A stretch of DNA of 64,000 nt. Source: Oceanicaulis sp. HLUCCA04 (GTDB taxonomy: Bacteria > Pseudomonadota > Alphaproteobacteria > Caulobacterales > Maricaulaceae). The translations under genes and the position numbers were made by a program. This document shows, piece by piece, positions 1 to 9,070 of this stretch. The stretch lies in the NCBI GenBank assembly GCA_001314625.1, contig LJSH01000002.1:216458-280457 (forward strand). Direction: 5' to 3'. Numbering within the stretch: the stretch's first letter is position 1; every line of letters begins with the position of its first letter. The notes under the pieces are model-generated. The model worked only from the letters and a program-made list of their open reading frames with translations. It had not been told where the DNA came from and did no database searches.

Positions 1-1011
1 CAGGCGCAGCGCTCCATCGCGGCCGCCCCGCAGCGGAATGACGGTCTGCATGGAACCCTTGCCAAAGCTGTTGGTGCCCAGAAGCACCGCGCGTTCACGG
101 TCGCGCAAGGCTCCGGCAACGATTTCAGAGGCGCTGGCCGAGCCCGCATTGATCAGGACGACGATGGGCGCCCCGTCCAGCACATCACCGGGCCGGGCGT
201 TGAACCGATAGGTATTGCGCGGATCGCGGCCTCGCGTGGAGACCACTTCGCCCCCGCTCAGGAACAGATCGGAGACGGATACCGACTGGTCCAGCAGTCC
301 GCCGGGATTCGACCGCAGGTCGAGAATGAGACCCGGCAACGGTCCGCCATTGGCTTCACGCAGATCGTCCAGCGCGCGTACTGCCGCTTCGGTCGTCTGC
401 TCGTTGAACGTTGTAATACGCAGATAAGGCGTGTTGTTTGCCTCCATCCGGTAGATGACGGTGCGCACCTCGATATTGTCGCGCACGATGGTGACGTCGA
501 AGGGCTCAACACCGTCGCGCGCAATGGTGATGGTGACCGGCTCTCCGGCCGGCCCGCGCATGCGTTCAACCGCAACGTCTATCCCGGCGCCGATCATGGA
601 TTCGCCGTCAACGGCGACGATACGGTCTTCCGGCTCGATCCCGGCGCGGTCTGCGGGTGTTTCGGCAATGGGCGAAACCACCGTGACGAAATCGTCGCGT
701 ATCGTCACCTCGATACCCAGCCCGCCATACTCGCCGCGGGTAGACACCTGCATGTCCTGGAAAGACTCGGCATTGAGATAGGTGGAGTGCGGGTCGAGTG
801 AGCCCAGCATGCCGTTAATGGCCGCTTCGATGAGCTCTGCCTCTTCAGGATCACTGACATAATCAGACTCGATCCGGCTCAATATGTCGCCGAACAGCTC
901 CAATTGCCGGAATGTCGCCTCGCGGTCCCGCTCATCGCCCTGTGAGGAAACGGCGAGCGCTGCTGCGCCGATGCCGAAGGCTATTGCCGAAGCGATAATG
1001 TGCAAGCGCAT
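1..1011 (-). CDS. S41-family carboxy-terminal processing protease (CtpA-like), 3' end outside the window
   Basis: Translating the minus strand from the ATG at 1011 gives 337 residues in one open frame that runs off the window edge. A hydrophobic N-terminus (residues 4-22) suggests a signal peptide or anchor, so the enzyme should act in the periplasm. A PDZ domain lies at about 90-170, with GGLGIEV at 96-102. The S41 core follows: LRSNPGGLL (232-240), the serine motif NAGSASASEI (288-297) and the lysine motif SFGKGSM (315-321), which fit the Ser/Lys dyad. Such proteases trim C-termini of periplasmic proteins. It lies 46 bases downstream of an EnvC-like gene, the usual envC-ctpA pairing in alphaproteobacteria. 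The N-terminal half is complete and unbroken. Confidence 0.9.
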   Translation of the reverse strand, partial: MRLHIIASAIAFGIGAAALAVSSQGDERDREATFRQLELFGDILSRIESDYVSDPEEAELIEAAINGMLGSLDPHSTYLNAESFQDMQVSTRGEYGGLGIEVTIRDDFVTVVSPIAETPADRAGIEPEDRIVAVDGESMIGAGIDVAVERMRGPAGEPVTITIARDGVEPFDVTIVRDNIEVRTVIYRMEANNTPYLRITTFNEQTTEAAVRALDDLREANGGPLPGLILDLRSNPGGLLDQSVSVSDLFLSGGEVVSTRGRDPRNTYRFNARPGDVLDGAPIVVLINAGSASASEIVAGALRDRERAVLLGTNSFGKGSMQTVIPLRGGRDGALRL

Positions 1012-1057
1012 GTCTATGTCCTGTCATTATACGGCACGCTGGCCGCATCTGGTCCTG

Positions 1058-2269
1058 TCAGCGTCCCCGGAACTCTGCGCGAAGCCAGTTCTCGGGGTTT
1101 TCGGCCACTCCCGTGCCCCGTCTTACTTCATAATATAGTCTTGGAGGCGGAATTTCACGCTCCGGCATGCGTCCAACGGGTTCTCCTGCCAGCACGCTGC
1201 GTCCTTCCTCAGCATAAAGCAGGCCAATCCCGCCCAGAATAAGGGTGAAGCCGTCCGTCGTCGTGATCATGAGGACGGCTTCGAAGCTCTGGAAGGGTCC
1301 CGCAAAAACCACCACCCCGTCAAATGGTGCTGTCACCTGACCGCCGCTTCGCGCGTCCAGCCACAGGCCCTCTCGCGCAATCCCGTCGGGGCCGGGCTGG
1401 CCGGCGCGGCTGAAAACTGCCCCGTCCACCGGCGGGCGAAGCCGTCCGCGCATATCACCAAAGCCGGGCCCTGCTGATGCCTCCTCAACCGGCAGCGCGG
1501 AGAGCAGCGTGTCCCCGTCGAGTGTCGCAATATCGGCCATCATCGCGGCGCGTTGCGCCCGGCGCGGCGACAGGCTGGGCGCAATATCAGCCAGCTGTGT
1601 GATCTCCTCCCATAGCTGGCGCAGTGACCGGGCTTCTGCGGCAATCCGGTCGGCCTGCTGCGCCAGATCGCCGGCTTCCTGGCGCAGGGCCTGCTCGCGC
1701 GCCTGCCTCTCGGTAATGAGTTCTTCCACCTCAGCCCGCACAACGGCCAGCGCCGAGCGGGCCGTGCGCACGGTCTCGCGCTGACCGGCAAGTTCCTCGC
1801 GAACGCGCGACAAGGCCTCGATATCGGTTCGCAGCACGTTTGCGCGCCTCTCCAGTTCGGGCGCAATGGTAGATAGCAATCCGGCGGCTCTGGCCGCTTC
1901 ACTGGCATCCTCCGGCGACACTGCGAGGGCAGGCGGAGCATTCATTTCCAGCCTCTGCAAGGCTGCCAGAACCTCTGCCAGGCTTTCGCGCTCGCGTGAC
2001 AGCCGTACGCGAAGTGCTTCTTCTTCAGCTTGCAAGGCGGCAAGCTCGGCCTCTGCCTGGCTCGCATCCGCCTCGCGGGCCTGGACACGCGACCCGGCTT
2101 CCACCAGCCGTGACTGAAGATCTGCAATCTCGCGCCTCAGCGCGTCGGCCTCGGCTTGACGTGCCTCACTGATCTCGCGGGTTTCGCGCGCGGTTTCCTC
2201 CATCGCCTCGATCTCCTGCGGGTCGGGCGGGGTCTGCAACAGGGCGATGGCGAGGAGCAGGGCGGACAT
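1058..2269 (-). CDS. EnvC-like murein hydrolase activator (coiled coil plus degenerate LytM/M23 domain)
   Basis: 403 residues. A short hydrophobic N-terminus is followed by a long heptad-rich coiled coil (about 20-250) full of Glu, Arg, Ala and Gln, then a C-terminal M23/LytM fold (about 280-400, with GGQVTAPFDGVVVFAG and a final LYYEVRRG). The zinc ligands of an active LytM enzyme are missing: the usual HLHFEV is RLYYEV, and no HxxxD motif precedes the domain. This is the pattern of EnvC-type activators, which switch on amidases during division rather than cutting peptidoglycan themselves. Its position between rlmH and an S41 protease is the common alphaproteobacterial arrangement. Confidence 0.82.
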   Translation of the reverse strand: MSALLLAIALLQTPPDPQEIEAMEETARETREISEARQAEADALRREIADLQSRLVEAGSRVQAREADASQAEAELAALQAEEEALRVRLSRERESLAEVLAALQRLEMNAPPALAVSPEDASEAARAAGLLSTIAPELERRANVLRTDIEALSRVREELAGQRETVRTARSALAVVRAEVEELITERQAREQALRQEAGDLAQQADRIAAEARSLRQLWEEITQLADIAPSLSPRRAQRAAMMADIATLDGDTLLSALPVEEASAGPGFGDMRGRLRPPVDGAVFSRAGQPGPDGIAREGLWLDARSGGQVTAPFDGVVVFAGPFQSFEAVLMITTTDGFTLILGGIGLLYAEEGRSVLAGEPVGRMPEREIPPPRLYYEVRRGTGVAENPENWLRAEFRGR

Positions 2270-2280
2270 GGCGGGAGGTC

Positions 2281-2748
2281 TCAGTCCCTGTGATAGGGCG
2301 CGCCCGCAAGCAGTGCGGCGGCCCTGTAAAGCTGTTCGGCCAGCATGACGCGGACCAGCTTGTGCGGCCAGACCATCTGCCCGAGGGAAAGCAGCCGGAC
2401 ACCGGCTGGCAAGGCTTCGTGATCAACGCCGTCGGCGCCGCCGATGAGACAGACCATATCGCGTGTGCCCTGATCGCGCTCGTGGCCGAGCAGCGAAGAA
2501 AAGCCGCGCGAGTCCATCTGCTTTCCACGCTCGTCGAGCGCGATCACCACGCCGGACGGCAGGTTTTCTGTCAGGGCGCGCGTTTCTGCGGTGGCTCCGG
2601 TCAGGCTGCGCGTATCGAATTCCCGCTCGCTGAAAGGGCCCAGCCCGGTGGCGCGGCCATGGTGGCCGGCGCGGTCAAGATAGGTGTCGATGAGTGTGCG
2701 TTCCGGTCCCGGCCGGATGCGGGCAATGGCGCGAATTTCGATCCGCAC
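2281..2748 (-). CDS. rlmH: 23S rRNA (pseudouridine1915-N3)-methyltransferase RlmH
   Basis: 155 residues, the normal length for this SPOUT-class enzyme, which methylates N3 of pseudouridine 1915 in helix 69 of 23S rRNA using S-adenosylmethionine. Diagnostic motifs are ALDERGKQMDS (about 71-81), the SAM-knot sequence FLIGG in the form CLIGGADG (about 100-107), and the C-terminal LSLGQMVWPHKLVRVMLAEQLYRA. It sits directly after rsfS with a 7-base gap, as in many bacteria, so both ribosome-linked genes are probably co-transcribed. Confidence 0.95.
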   Translation of the reverse strand: MRIEIRAIARIRPGPERTLIDTYLDRAGHHGRATGLGPFSEREFDTRSLTGATAETRALTENLPSGVVIALDERGKQMDSRGFSSLLGHERDQGTRDMVCLIGGADGVDHEALPAGVRLLSLGQMVWPHKLVRVMLAEQLYRAAALLAGAPYHRD

Positions 2749-2755
2749 GTCCGGC

Positions 2756-3157
2756 TCAGGCCGCCGTTTCCGGCGCTCCGCCCCACATCTTTTCCAGATC
2801 GTAGAAGCTGCGCACCTCCGGACGGAACAGGTGAACGATCACGTCGCCCGCATCGATCAGCACCCAGTCGGCCGATTGCAGGCCTTCCACCTTGATGTTG
2901 GCGTGCCCGCTATCTTTCAGGGCGCGCAGCAAATGGTCGGCCAGTGCGCCGACATGACGGTTCGACCGCCCGCTCGCAATGACCACGAAGTCGGTTACAG
3001 GCGATTTGCCGTTAAGGTCTATGGATACGATGTCCTCGGCCTTGTCGTCGTCAAGCGTTTTGACAACGAGGGCCTCCAGGGCTTCACTTTGCTCCGGGCT
3101 GCCTTTGAGGCTGACCGGGGCGGGCGCAGTATCATTGCGTTGGCGTTCGACGGGCAG
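2756..3157 (-). CDS. rsfS: Ribosome silencing factor RsfS; apparent non-canonical CTG start
   Basis: RsfS binds uL14 on the 50S subunit and blocks subunit joining when nutrients are short. The family core is clear: LDDDKAEDIVSIDL, SPVTDFVVIASGRSNRHVGALADHLL, WVLIDAGDVIVHLF and FYDLEKMWG. The first canonical start in frame is a GTG at 2986, which would cut off the conserved first strand and helix and leave only 76 residues. Between the in-frame TAG at 3202-3200 and that GTG there is no ATG, GTG or TTG. The best candidate is a CTG at 3157-3155, eight bases after AGGAG, giving 133 residues, a normal length. The in-frame upstream stop is the stop codon of egtD, so readthrough is a second option. 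Function is secure; the start is inferred. Confidence 0.8.
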   Translation of the reverse strand: MPVERQRNDTAPAPVSLKGSPEQSEALEALVVKTLDDDKAEDIVSIDLNGKSPVTDFVVIASGRSNRHVGALADHLLRALKDSGHANIKVEGLQSADWVLIDAGDVIVHLFRPEVRSFYDLEKMWGGAPETAA

Positions 3158-3199
3158 TGCCGGAGCTCCTGTTGGATAGGCTGGATATAAGAGGCTACC

Positions 3200-4216
3200 C
3201 TAGCACGCTTCGCCCGAAGGTTCGAGCCAGTGCATGGAAAAGGCTTCACCCTGTGACACCCAGGCTTTGCGGGCCTGCAAACCGGCCTTGGCGGCGAGGT
3301 CCTGGAACGTATCAATCGTGAATTTGTGCGAGTTTTCCATGTGAATGGTCTCGTCCTTTCGCAGGACGAAAGGCTGGCCGCCAACCGTGAATCTCATGTC
3401 CTTCACGGCAACGAGATACATTTCTACACGGGAACGATAAGGGTTCCAGAAGGCGCGGTATTGCAGCGATCCGGAATCGATATTGCCGCCTAGCTCCTGA
3501 TTGATCCGTGCAATGAGATTGAGATTGAACGCGGCGGTGATCCCCGCCTCATCATCATAGGCCGCTTCCAGCGTGCTGCCGGCCTTGCGCATATCTGCGC
3601 CGATCAGCAGCGCATCGCCTTCGCGCAGCCAGCCGCGCAAGGTTTTCAGAAGCGCCAGCGCGTCGATGAGCTCAAAATTACCGATCGTCGAACCGGGGAA
3701 AAACACGATCCTCTTGCCGCTCCGGGCGCCTGGCGACAGGGGCAGCGCGTCGACATCAAGGCTTTGCGTGAAGTCATGGCAAAGCGCGCCGATTTCCAGC
3801 GCCGGAAAGTCGGCGGCCAGCGCCTCGCAGGCGCTGCGTACATGCTCACCGGAAATGTCCATGCCGACATAGGCTGCCGGGCCGTCCAGCGCATCCAGCA
3901 GTGTACGGATTTTCACGCTGGACCCGGCCCCCGGTTCCAGCACCACTGCACCCCGGCCGGCCAAGGCGCGGATCTGCGGGCCTATCGCCCGTAAAAGCTC
4001 CAGCTCTGTGCCCGTTACATAATATTCCGGCTGCTCGGTGATCGCATCGAACAGGCGTGAGCCTTCCTCGTCATAATAGTATTTGGGCGGCAGTGCCTTT
4101 TGCGGCTTTGACAATCCGGCCAGTATGTCGGCCCGGAAATCGGCCGCTGGCGGGTGCATGTCCTCAAAAAAGGACAGGCTGGGGCGCTGGCCCGCTTTCA
4201 CGCTTGTATCGGTCAT
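3200..4216 (-). CDS. egtD: L-histidine N-alpha-methyltransferase, EgtD-type (ergothioneine pathway)
   Basis: 338 residues from the ATG at 4216, which lies 34 bases after nadD; an in-frame start further upstream would overlap nadD. EgtD trimethylates histidine to hercynine with S-adenosylmethionine, the first step to ergothioneine. Family signatures are LPPKYYYDEEGSRLFDAITEQPEYY near the N-terminus, the SAM-binding VVLEPGAGSSVKI, VGMDISGEH, FFPGSTIGNF, and the C-terminal MENSHKFTI. No egtB-like gene is visible nearby, so either the second enzyme lies elsewhere or only hercynine is made. Its place inside the nadD-rsfS cluster is unusual. Confidence 0.88.
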   Translation of the reverse strand: MTDTSVKAGQRPSLSFFEDMHPPAADFRADILAGLSKPQKALPPKYYYDEEGSRLFDAITEQPEYYVTGTELELLRAIGPQIRALAGRGAVVLEPGAGSSVKIRTLLDALDGPAAYVGMDISGEHVRSACEALAADFPALEIGALCHDFTQSLDVDALPLSPGARSGKRIVFFPGSTIGNFELIDALALLKTLRGWLREGDALLIGADMRKAGSTLEAAYDDEAGITAAFNLNLIARINQELGGNIDSGSLQYRAFWNPYRSRVEMYLVAVKDMRFTVGGQPFVLRKDETIHMENSHKFTIDTFQDLAAKAGLQARKAWVSQGEAFSMHWLEPSGEAC

Positions 4217-4250
4217 CACACGCTTTGGGGGTCGGCTTCGGGTGAGGCAA

Positions 4251-5947
<1,697 letters not shown>

Positions 5948-6018
5948 TCATGGATGTTTGCGCGACGTTCTATAAACGCTCCGGCGCTTGATTACAGCCC
6001 GCTTCACCCATGTCCGGT

Positions 6019-6573
6019 TTAGGCTTGCCGCCTTCGCACCATGCGCGGGCAGGGGGCCGACGCCATGCGGCCGGATGAAAAGGCAATGGGCACCTCGCCG
6101 GTATAGACAAACCCGCATTTCTCCAGCACGCGGCCCGACGCCGGGTTGTCGGCGTAATGGCCTGCAACAATAGGCGCTATGCCGCCAGCATCCGCCGCGT
6201 CCAGCAGGAGATGTGCGGCCTCGCTGGCATAGCCCTGCCCCCAATAGGGTTCCGCCAGCCAGTAGCCGAACTCCCACGCGCCATCTTTTCGGGGATGCAG
6301 GCCGATCATGCCTATACCCGCCCCGTCCGCCTTGCGGATGATCGCGCGGACCCGGTCGCCTCTATTGGCTTCGGCAGCCCGGCAGATGAGCGCGTACAGC
6401 TCGGCCCCCAGAGGCGGGTTGGGATAGGGGATGCGCCCGGTCATCGCGGTGACCTTGCGGTTTGTCGTGCCGTGCGAGATCCATGCGGCATCATCCAGCG
6501 ACAGAACGCGCAAGATCAGCCGCCCGCCCTCAAGCGGGCGTGTCCAGTCCAGTGCCATGGGATCGCCGTGCAT
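6019..6573 (-). CDS. GNAT-family N-acetyltransferase (RimJ/RimL-like)
   Basis: 184 residues. An N-terminal strand GGRLILRVLSLDDA is followed by a GNAT core: AIIRKADGAGIGMIGLHPR, FGYWLAEPYWGQGYASEAAHLLLDAA (the acetyl-CoA-binding QGYAxEA motif), and HYADNPASGRVLEKCGF. This layout matches the Acetyltransf_3 group, which includes enzymes acetylating ribosomal protein N-termini. A GNAT gene in the rpmA-obgE interval is common in alphaproteobacteria, but the substrate cannot be read from sequence. GGAGA five bases before the ATG supports the start at 6573. Confidence 0.85.
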   Translation of the reverse strand: MHGDPMALDWTRPLEGGRLILRVLSLDDAAWISHGTTNRKVTAMTGRIPYPNPPLGAELYALICRAAEANRGDRVRAIIRKADGAGIGMIGLHPRKDGAWEFGYWLAEPYWGQGYASEAAHLLLDAADAGGIAPIVAGHYADNPASGRVLEKCGFVYTGEVPIAFSSGRMASAPCPRMVRRRQA

Positions 6574-6610
6574 GACGGTCTCCGCTCGCTGGCCGTGAAA
6601 GGGTCCGGCA

Positions 6611-6647
6611 CAACGAAAAAGGGGAGCGGGATGATCCCGCTCCCCTT
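6611..6647 (-). terminator. Rho-independent terminator after rplU-rpmA
   Basis: A 12-bp perfect stem (AAGGGGAGCGGG with CCCGCTCCCCTT) and a 5-base loop at 6619-6647 are followed, reading the minus strand, by TTTTTCGTT (6619-6611). It lies 77 bases beyond the rpmA stop and before the GNAT gene, so it should separate ribosomal protein transcription from the obgE group. Confidence 0.88.
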
Positions 6648-6723
6648 ATCAAGAGCATGCGCAGCTATCGCTGCCCGGGATCACCTTTGGTCAAAGGGCC
6701 CCGGTATGGAAGGTCGGGAACCC

Positions 6724-6993
6724 TTATTCGGCGGCTTCGCTGAGCGGAGCGACCGACACATACATGCGGTCGTTCTTCTTGCGCGAAAACTCCACCTTGC
6801 CTTCGGTAAGGGCGAAAAGGGTGTGATCCTTGCCCATGCCGACATTGGCACCGGGGTAATATTTCGTGCCGCGCTGACGGATGATGATATTGCCGGGAAT
6901 CACGGCCTGTCCGCCGGCTTTCTTGACGCCAAGGCGCCGGCCTTCACTGTCGCGTCCGTTGCGGGATGAACCGCCTGCCTTCTTGTGAGCCAT
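6724..6993 (-). CDS. rpmA: 50S ribosomal protein L27
   Basis: 89 residues beginning [20 protein letters not shown], the invariant start of bacterial bL27, followed by [27 protein letters not shown]. bL27 lies at the peptidyl transferase centre of the 50S subunit. No extra N-terminal cleavage peptide of the Firmicutes type is present. It is 47 bases downstream of rplU, the universal pair, and is followed by a strong terminator. Confidence 0.98.
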   Translation of the reverse strand: MAHKKAGGSSRNGRDSEGRRLGVKKAGGQAVIPGNIIIRQRGTKYYPGANVGMGKDHTLFALTEGKVEFSRKKNDRMYVSVAPLSEAAE

Positions 6994-7040
6994 TGTCTGC
7001 TCTCCTTGAAATTCTGTGCGTGGGGACTGGCGTCAGGGGG

Positions 7041-7697
7041 TTAGCCCTTCGCCAGATCCTTGGCTTGCTTCACCCATTCGCCGGTTTCGGCTTTCGCCTT
7101 GATGCCGGGAATGTCCGCGTCCAGCGCGTCCAGATCGGCAGCTTTCCAGGCGGCAACCTGCGCAAAGCTGGTGATGCCCGCCTCGTTCAGCTTCTTGGCA
7201 TAGGCCGGGCCGACACCATTGAGCTGGGTGAGATCGTCATTGGCGGCAGCTTTGGCCTTCGGTGCGGCTTTCGAAGCCGGCTTGTCAGCCTTGGCAGCGG
7301 CCTTCGGTGCAGCCTTGGCAGGCGCTTCCTCTGACTTCGCAGCCGGCTTGGCTTTCGCCTTGGCAGCCGTTTTGGGTTTCGCGCCGGGCAGGACGATCTC
7401 GGAGATCGAGACGAACGCTTCCCACTGGCGGTGGCCTTTCTTGCGGCGGTAATTCTGGCGGCGGCGCTTCTTGAAGACGAGGACCTTGTCGCCCTTGCGC
7501 AACTCGACCAGCTCGCCGATCACTTGCGCGCCGTCAATGTGCGGGCTGCCGACGGTCACGCCGTCCGTGCCGCCCAGCATCAGGACTTCGCCGAACACGA
7601 TCTGGTCGCCTGCTTCGCCGTCGATTTTTTCCACGACGAGACGGTCGCCTTCGGCAACCTTGTACTGCTTCCCGCCGGTCTTGATTACCGCGTACAT
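7041..7697 (-). CDS. rplU: 50S ribosomal protein L21 with a long C-terminal extension
   Basis: 218 residues from the ATG at 7697, chosen because MYAVIKTGGKQYKV is the family start and an AGGTGA lies eight bases before it. The bL21 domain fills about the first 103 residues and includes the RNA-binding basic stretch FKKRRRQNYRRKKGHRQ. The remainder is an Ala/Lys/Pro-rich linker (about 105-155), like histone H1 tails, then a compact helix-hairpin-helix-type module (about 157-210) with the motif LNGVGPAYAKKLNEAGI. That fold usually contacts nucleic acid. bL21 is normally about 103 residues, so half of this protein is extra. Confidence 0.95.
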   Translation of the reverse strand: MYAVIKTGGKQYKVAEGDRLVVEKIDGEAGDQIVFGEVLMLGGTDGVTVGSPHIDGAQVIGELVELRKGDKVLVFKKRRRQNYRRKKGHRQWEAFVSISEIVLPGAKPKTAAKAKAKPAAKSEEAPAKAAPKAAAKADKPASKAAPKAKAAANDDLTQLNGVGPAYAKKLNEAGITSFAQVAAWKAADLDALDADIPGIKAKAETGEWVKQAKDLAKG

Positions 7698-7841
7698 GAT
7701 CCGTTTCACCTTTCAAATCGGCCAGATCTCCCAAACCCTTTGGAAGCCTTGCCCTTTTTCTTCGCCATCTTTTTTGCAAGATGACGTTGTCACAGCATTG
7801 CGCCCGCGCTCAACGCGTGAGGCGGTCATCAGAGGCGCGGA

Positions 7842-7869
7842 CTTATACGTAACGGGCCTGCGGAGTCAA
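7842..7869 (-). promoter_or_regulatory. Housekeeping-type promoter for rplU-rpmA
   Basis: On the minus strand TTGACT (7869-7864), 16 bases, then TATAAG (7847-7842), close to the sigma-70 consensus. The predicted start near 7835 would leave a leader of about 137 bases before rplU, long enough for autogenous control, although no specific structure was recognised. Confidence 0.6.
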
Positions 7870-7992
7870 TCTATCAATATGCCTGAAACCGCATACAGGC
7901 ACGCGGTGAGGCGTGTTCGGGAGGTCCGTCCGGCAGATGCACATTCCCCGCTTGCGGGGCGTAAGGCTTGCCGCTAGGTTCCGCGCCTTCGC

Positions 7993-8084
<92 letters not shown>

Positions 8085-8124
8085 TAACAAGCAATTTCAA
8101 TTAGTTAGGCGACTGTTTGGCTTT

Positions 8125-8136
8125 CCGGCCAACATA
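8125..8136 (+). repeat. Element-specific repeat CCGGCCAACATA, tRNA-proximal copy
   Basis: CCGGCCAACATA occurs here, 43 bases inside the element from the att core, and identically at 15120-15131 near the other end. An 11-base inverted match lies at 10925-10935. This placement suits an arm-type integrase site or an element-specific regulator site; neither is proven. Confidence 0.5.
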
Positions 8137-8237
8137 GCGGCCATCATTGAGCCGGGTTCTGCGTGTCGGTGCCTCTCTGAAAGGGGATGCAGGCCGGTTG
8201 AGGGTGGTGTAACTGTGCCAAGACCTAGTTTGAAGGG

Positions 8238-8681
8238 GTGGCGGGTTCAGTGGAAAACTTCAATCTCGACACGGCCATTGTCATTGCGATCATCGCAGCG
8301 ATTGCAACGATCATCGCGCCAGCGATCAGTTACTTCCTTACCAAACACTTTGAACGTGAAGCCGAATGGCGCGCCCACAAGCTTGAACACTATAAGGCTT
8401 TCATGTTGGCGTTGAACGCGATTGTAGGGCCGAACCCGCCAACAGACGACAGGGTGAGGTTTGCCAACGCGGCGAATAACATCTTCTTAGTTGGTTCAAC
8501 CGAAGTGCTGGTTGCGCTTCGGGACTTTCTCGACGTTACCGCCGATGGCAAAAGCGATCTCGACCGGCACGATGAACTGTTAACCAAGCTCATTGTTGCA
8601 ATTCGACACGATACAGGGATCAAAGGCGCGGCGGTGCCTGAAGGGTATGAGTTTCGATTGTGGTCTGGAAAGCCGAAGTGA
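8238..8681 (+). CDS. Hypothetical small membrane-anchored protein (element cargo)
   Basis: 147 residues from a GTG at 8238; a second GTG at 8250 is equally possible. One strong transmembrane helix (about 12-34, AIVIAIIAAIATIIAPAISYFL) is followed by a soluble, mostly helical domain with charged segments (HFEREAEWRAHKLEHYKAFM) and a conserved-looking RHDELLTKLIVAIRHDTGIKG near the end. Small proteins with this anchor-plus-helical layout recur in mobile regions of proteobacteria, but I cannot name a function. It is the first gene inside the element next to the tRNA, on the opposite strand from the rest, and it overlaps nothing. A defence or exclusion role is only a guess from position. Confidence 0.7.
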   Translation: MAGSVENFNLDTAIVIAIIAAIATIIAPAISYFLTKHFEREAEWRAHKLEHYKAFMLALNAIVGPNPPTDDRVRFANAANNIFLVGSTEVLVALRDFLDVTADGKSDLDRHDELLTKLIVAIRHDTGIKGAAVPEGYEFRLWSGKPK

Positions 8682-8706
8682 TAGAAAAAAAGAACGGGAG
8701 AGATCA

Positions 8707-8952
8707 ATGGATATATCAGCGCTTATGGCGATCAAGAATCAGTTAGATAAAGAACTGAAAAATCATTCTTCAAATGCGGGGATAACTTTTGGCAACGAAC
8801 TATTCAAGGCATTTAAAGATCAAGGTTGGATTTCGGTCGGTCAATTTTCAATTGGCGGCACATCATTGGGCAAGCAGCCTGTTTGGACATACGGCAATCA
8901 CTACGTTCAGATAAACGATGAAGTTGGAGAATGGAATTACCGGATCGGTTAG
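8707..8952 (+). CDS. Hypothetical 81-residue protein downstream of the membrane cargo gene
   Basis: Starts at the ATG at 8707, with GGGAG eight bases before it, and is 25 bases after the preceding gene, so the two are likely one operon. The sequence MDISALMAIKNQLDKELKNH continues into a Gly/Ser-rich middle and an aromatic end (VWTYGNHYVQINDEVGEWNYRIG). There is no signal peptide, membrane segment or known motif. Base composition is clearly A/T-richer than the chromosome. It ends just before a terminator hairpin. Confidence 0.65.
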   Translation: MDISALMAIKNQLDKELKNHSSNAGITFGNELFKAFKDQGWISVGQFSIGGTSLGKQPVWTYGNHYVQINDEVGEWNYRIG

Positions 8953-8953
8953 T

Positions 8954-8990
8954 GAAAAAGAAACCCCGGCCACACCCGTAATGGCCGGGG
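8954..8990 (-). terminator. Bidirectional terminator between the convergent cargo and middle genes
   Basis: A perfect 9-bp stem (CCCCGGCCA with TGGCCGGGG, 8964-8990) with a 9-base loop. The minus strand continues into TTTCTTTTTC, a good U-tract for the leftward gene at 9071-9772. It also sits just after the rightward stop at 8952. Confidence 0.72.
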
Positions 8991-9029
8991 CTTCTCGCGC
9001 CCTTGGAAGGTTTGAAACAAGGGCGGCTG

Positions 9030-9070
9030 TCAGGTTGCCCATGGATAGGATGGAAACACGGGCAACCTGA
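9030..9070. other. 11-bp inverted repeat next to the stop of the 9071-9772 gene
   Basis: TCAGGTTGCCC at 9030-9040 pairs with GGGCAACCTGA at 9060-9070, leaving a 19-base loop. There is no U-tract. It lies immediately after the stop codon and before the main terminator, so it may stabilise the 3' end of the leftward mRNA. Confidence 0.5.

Noticed and set aside
8964-9070. CRISPR-like repeats or attC structure in the two hairpins
   Set aside because: The two stems differ in sequence and there is no array or integrase of integron type.
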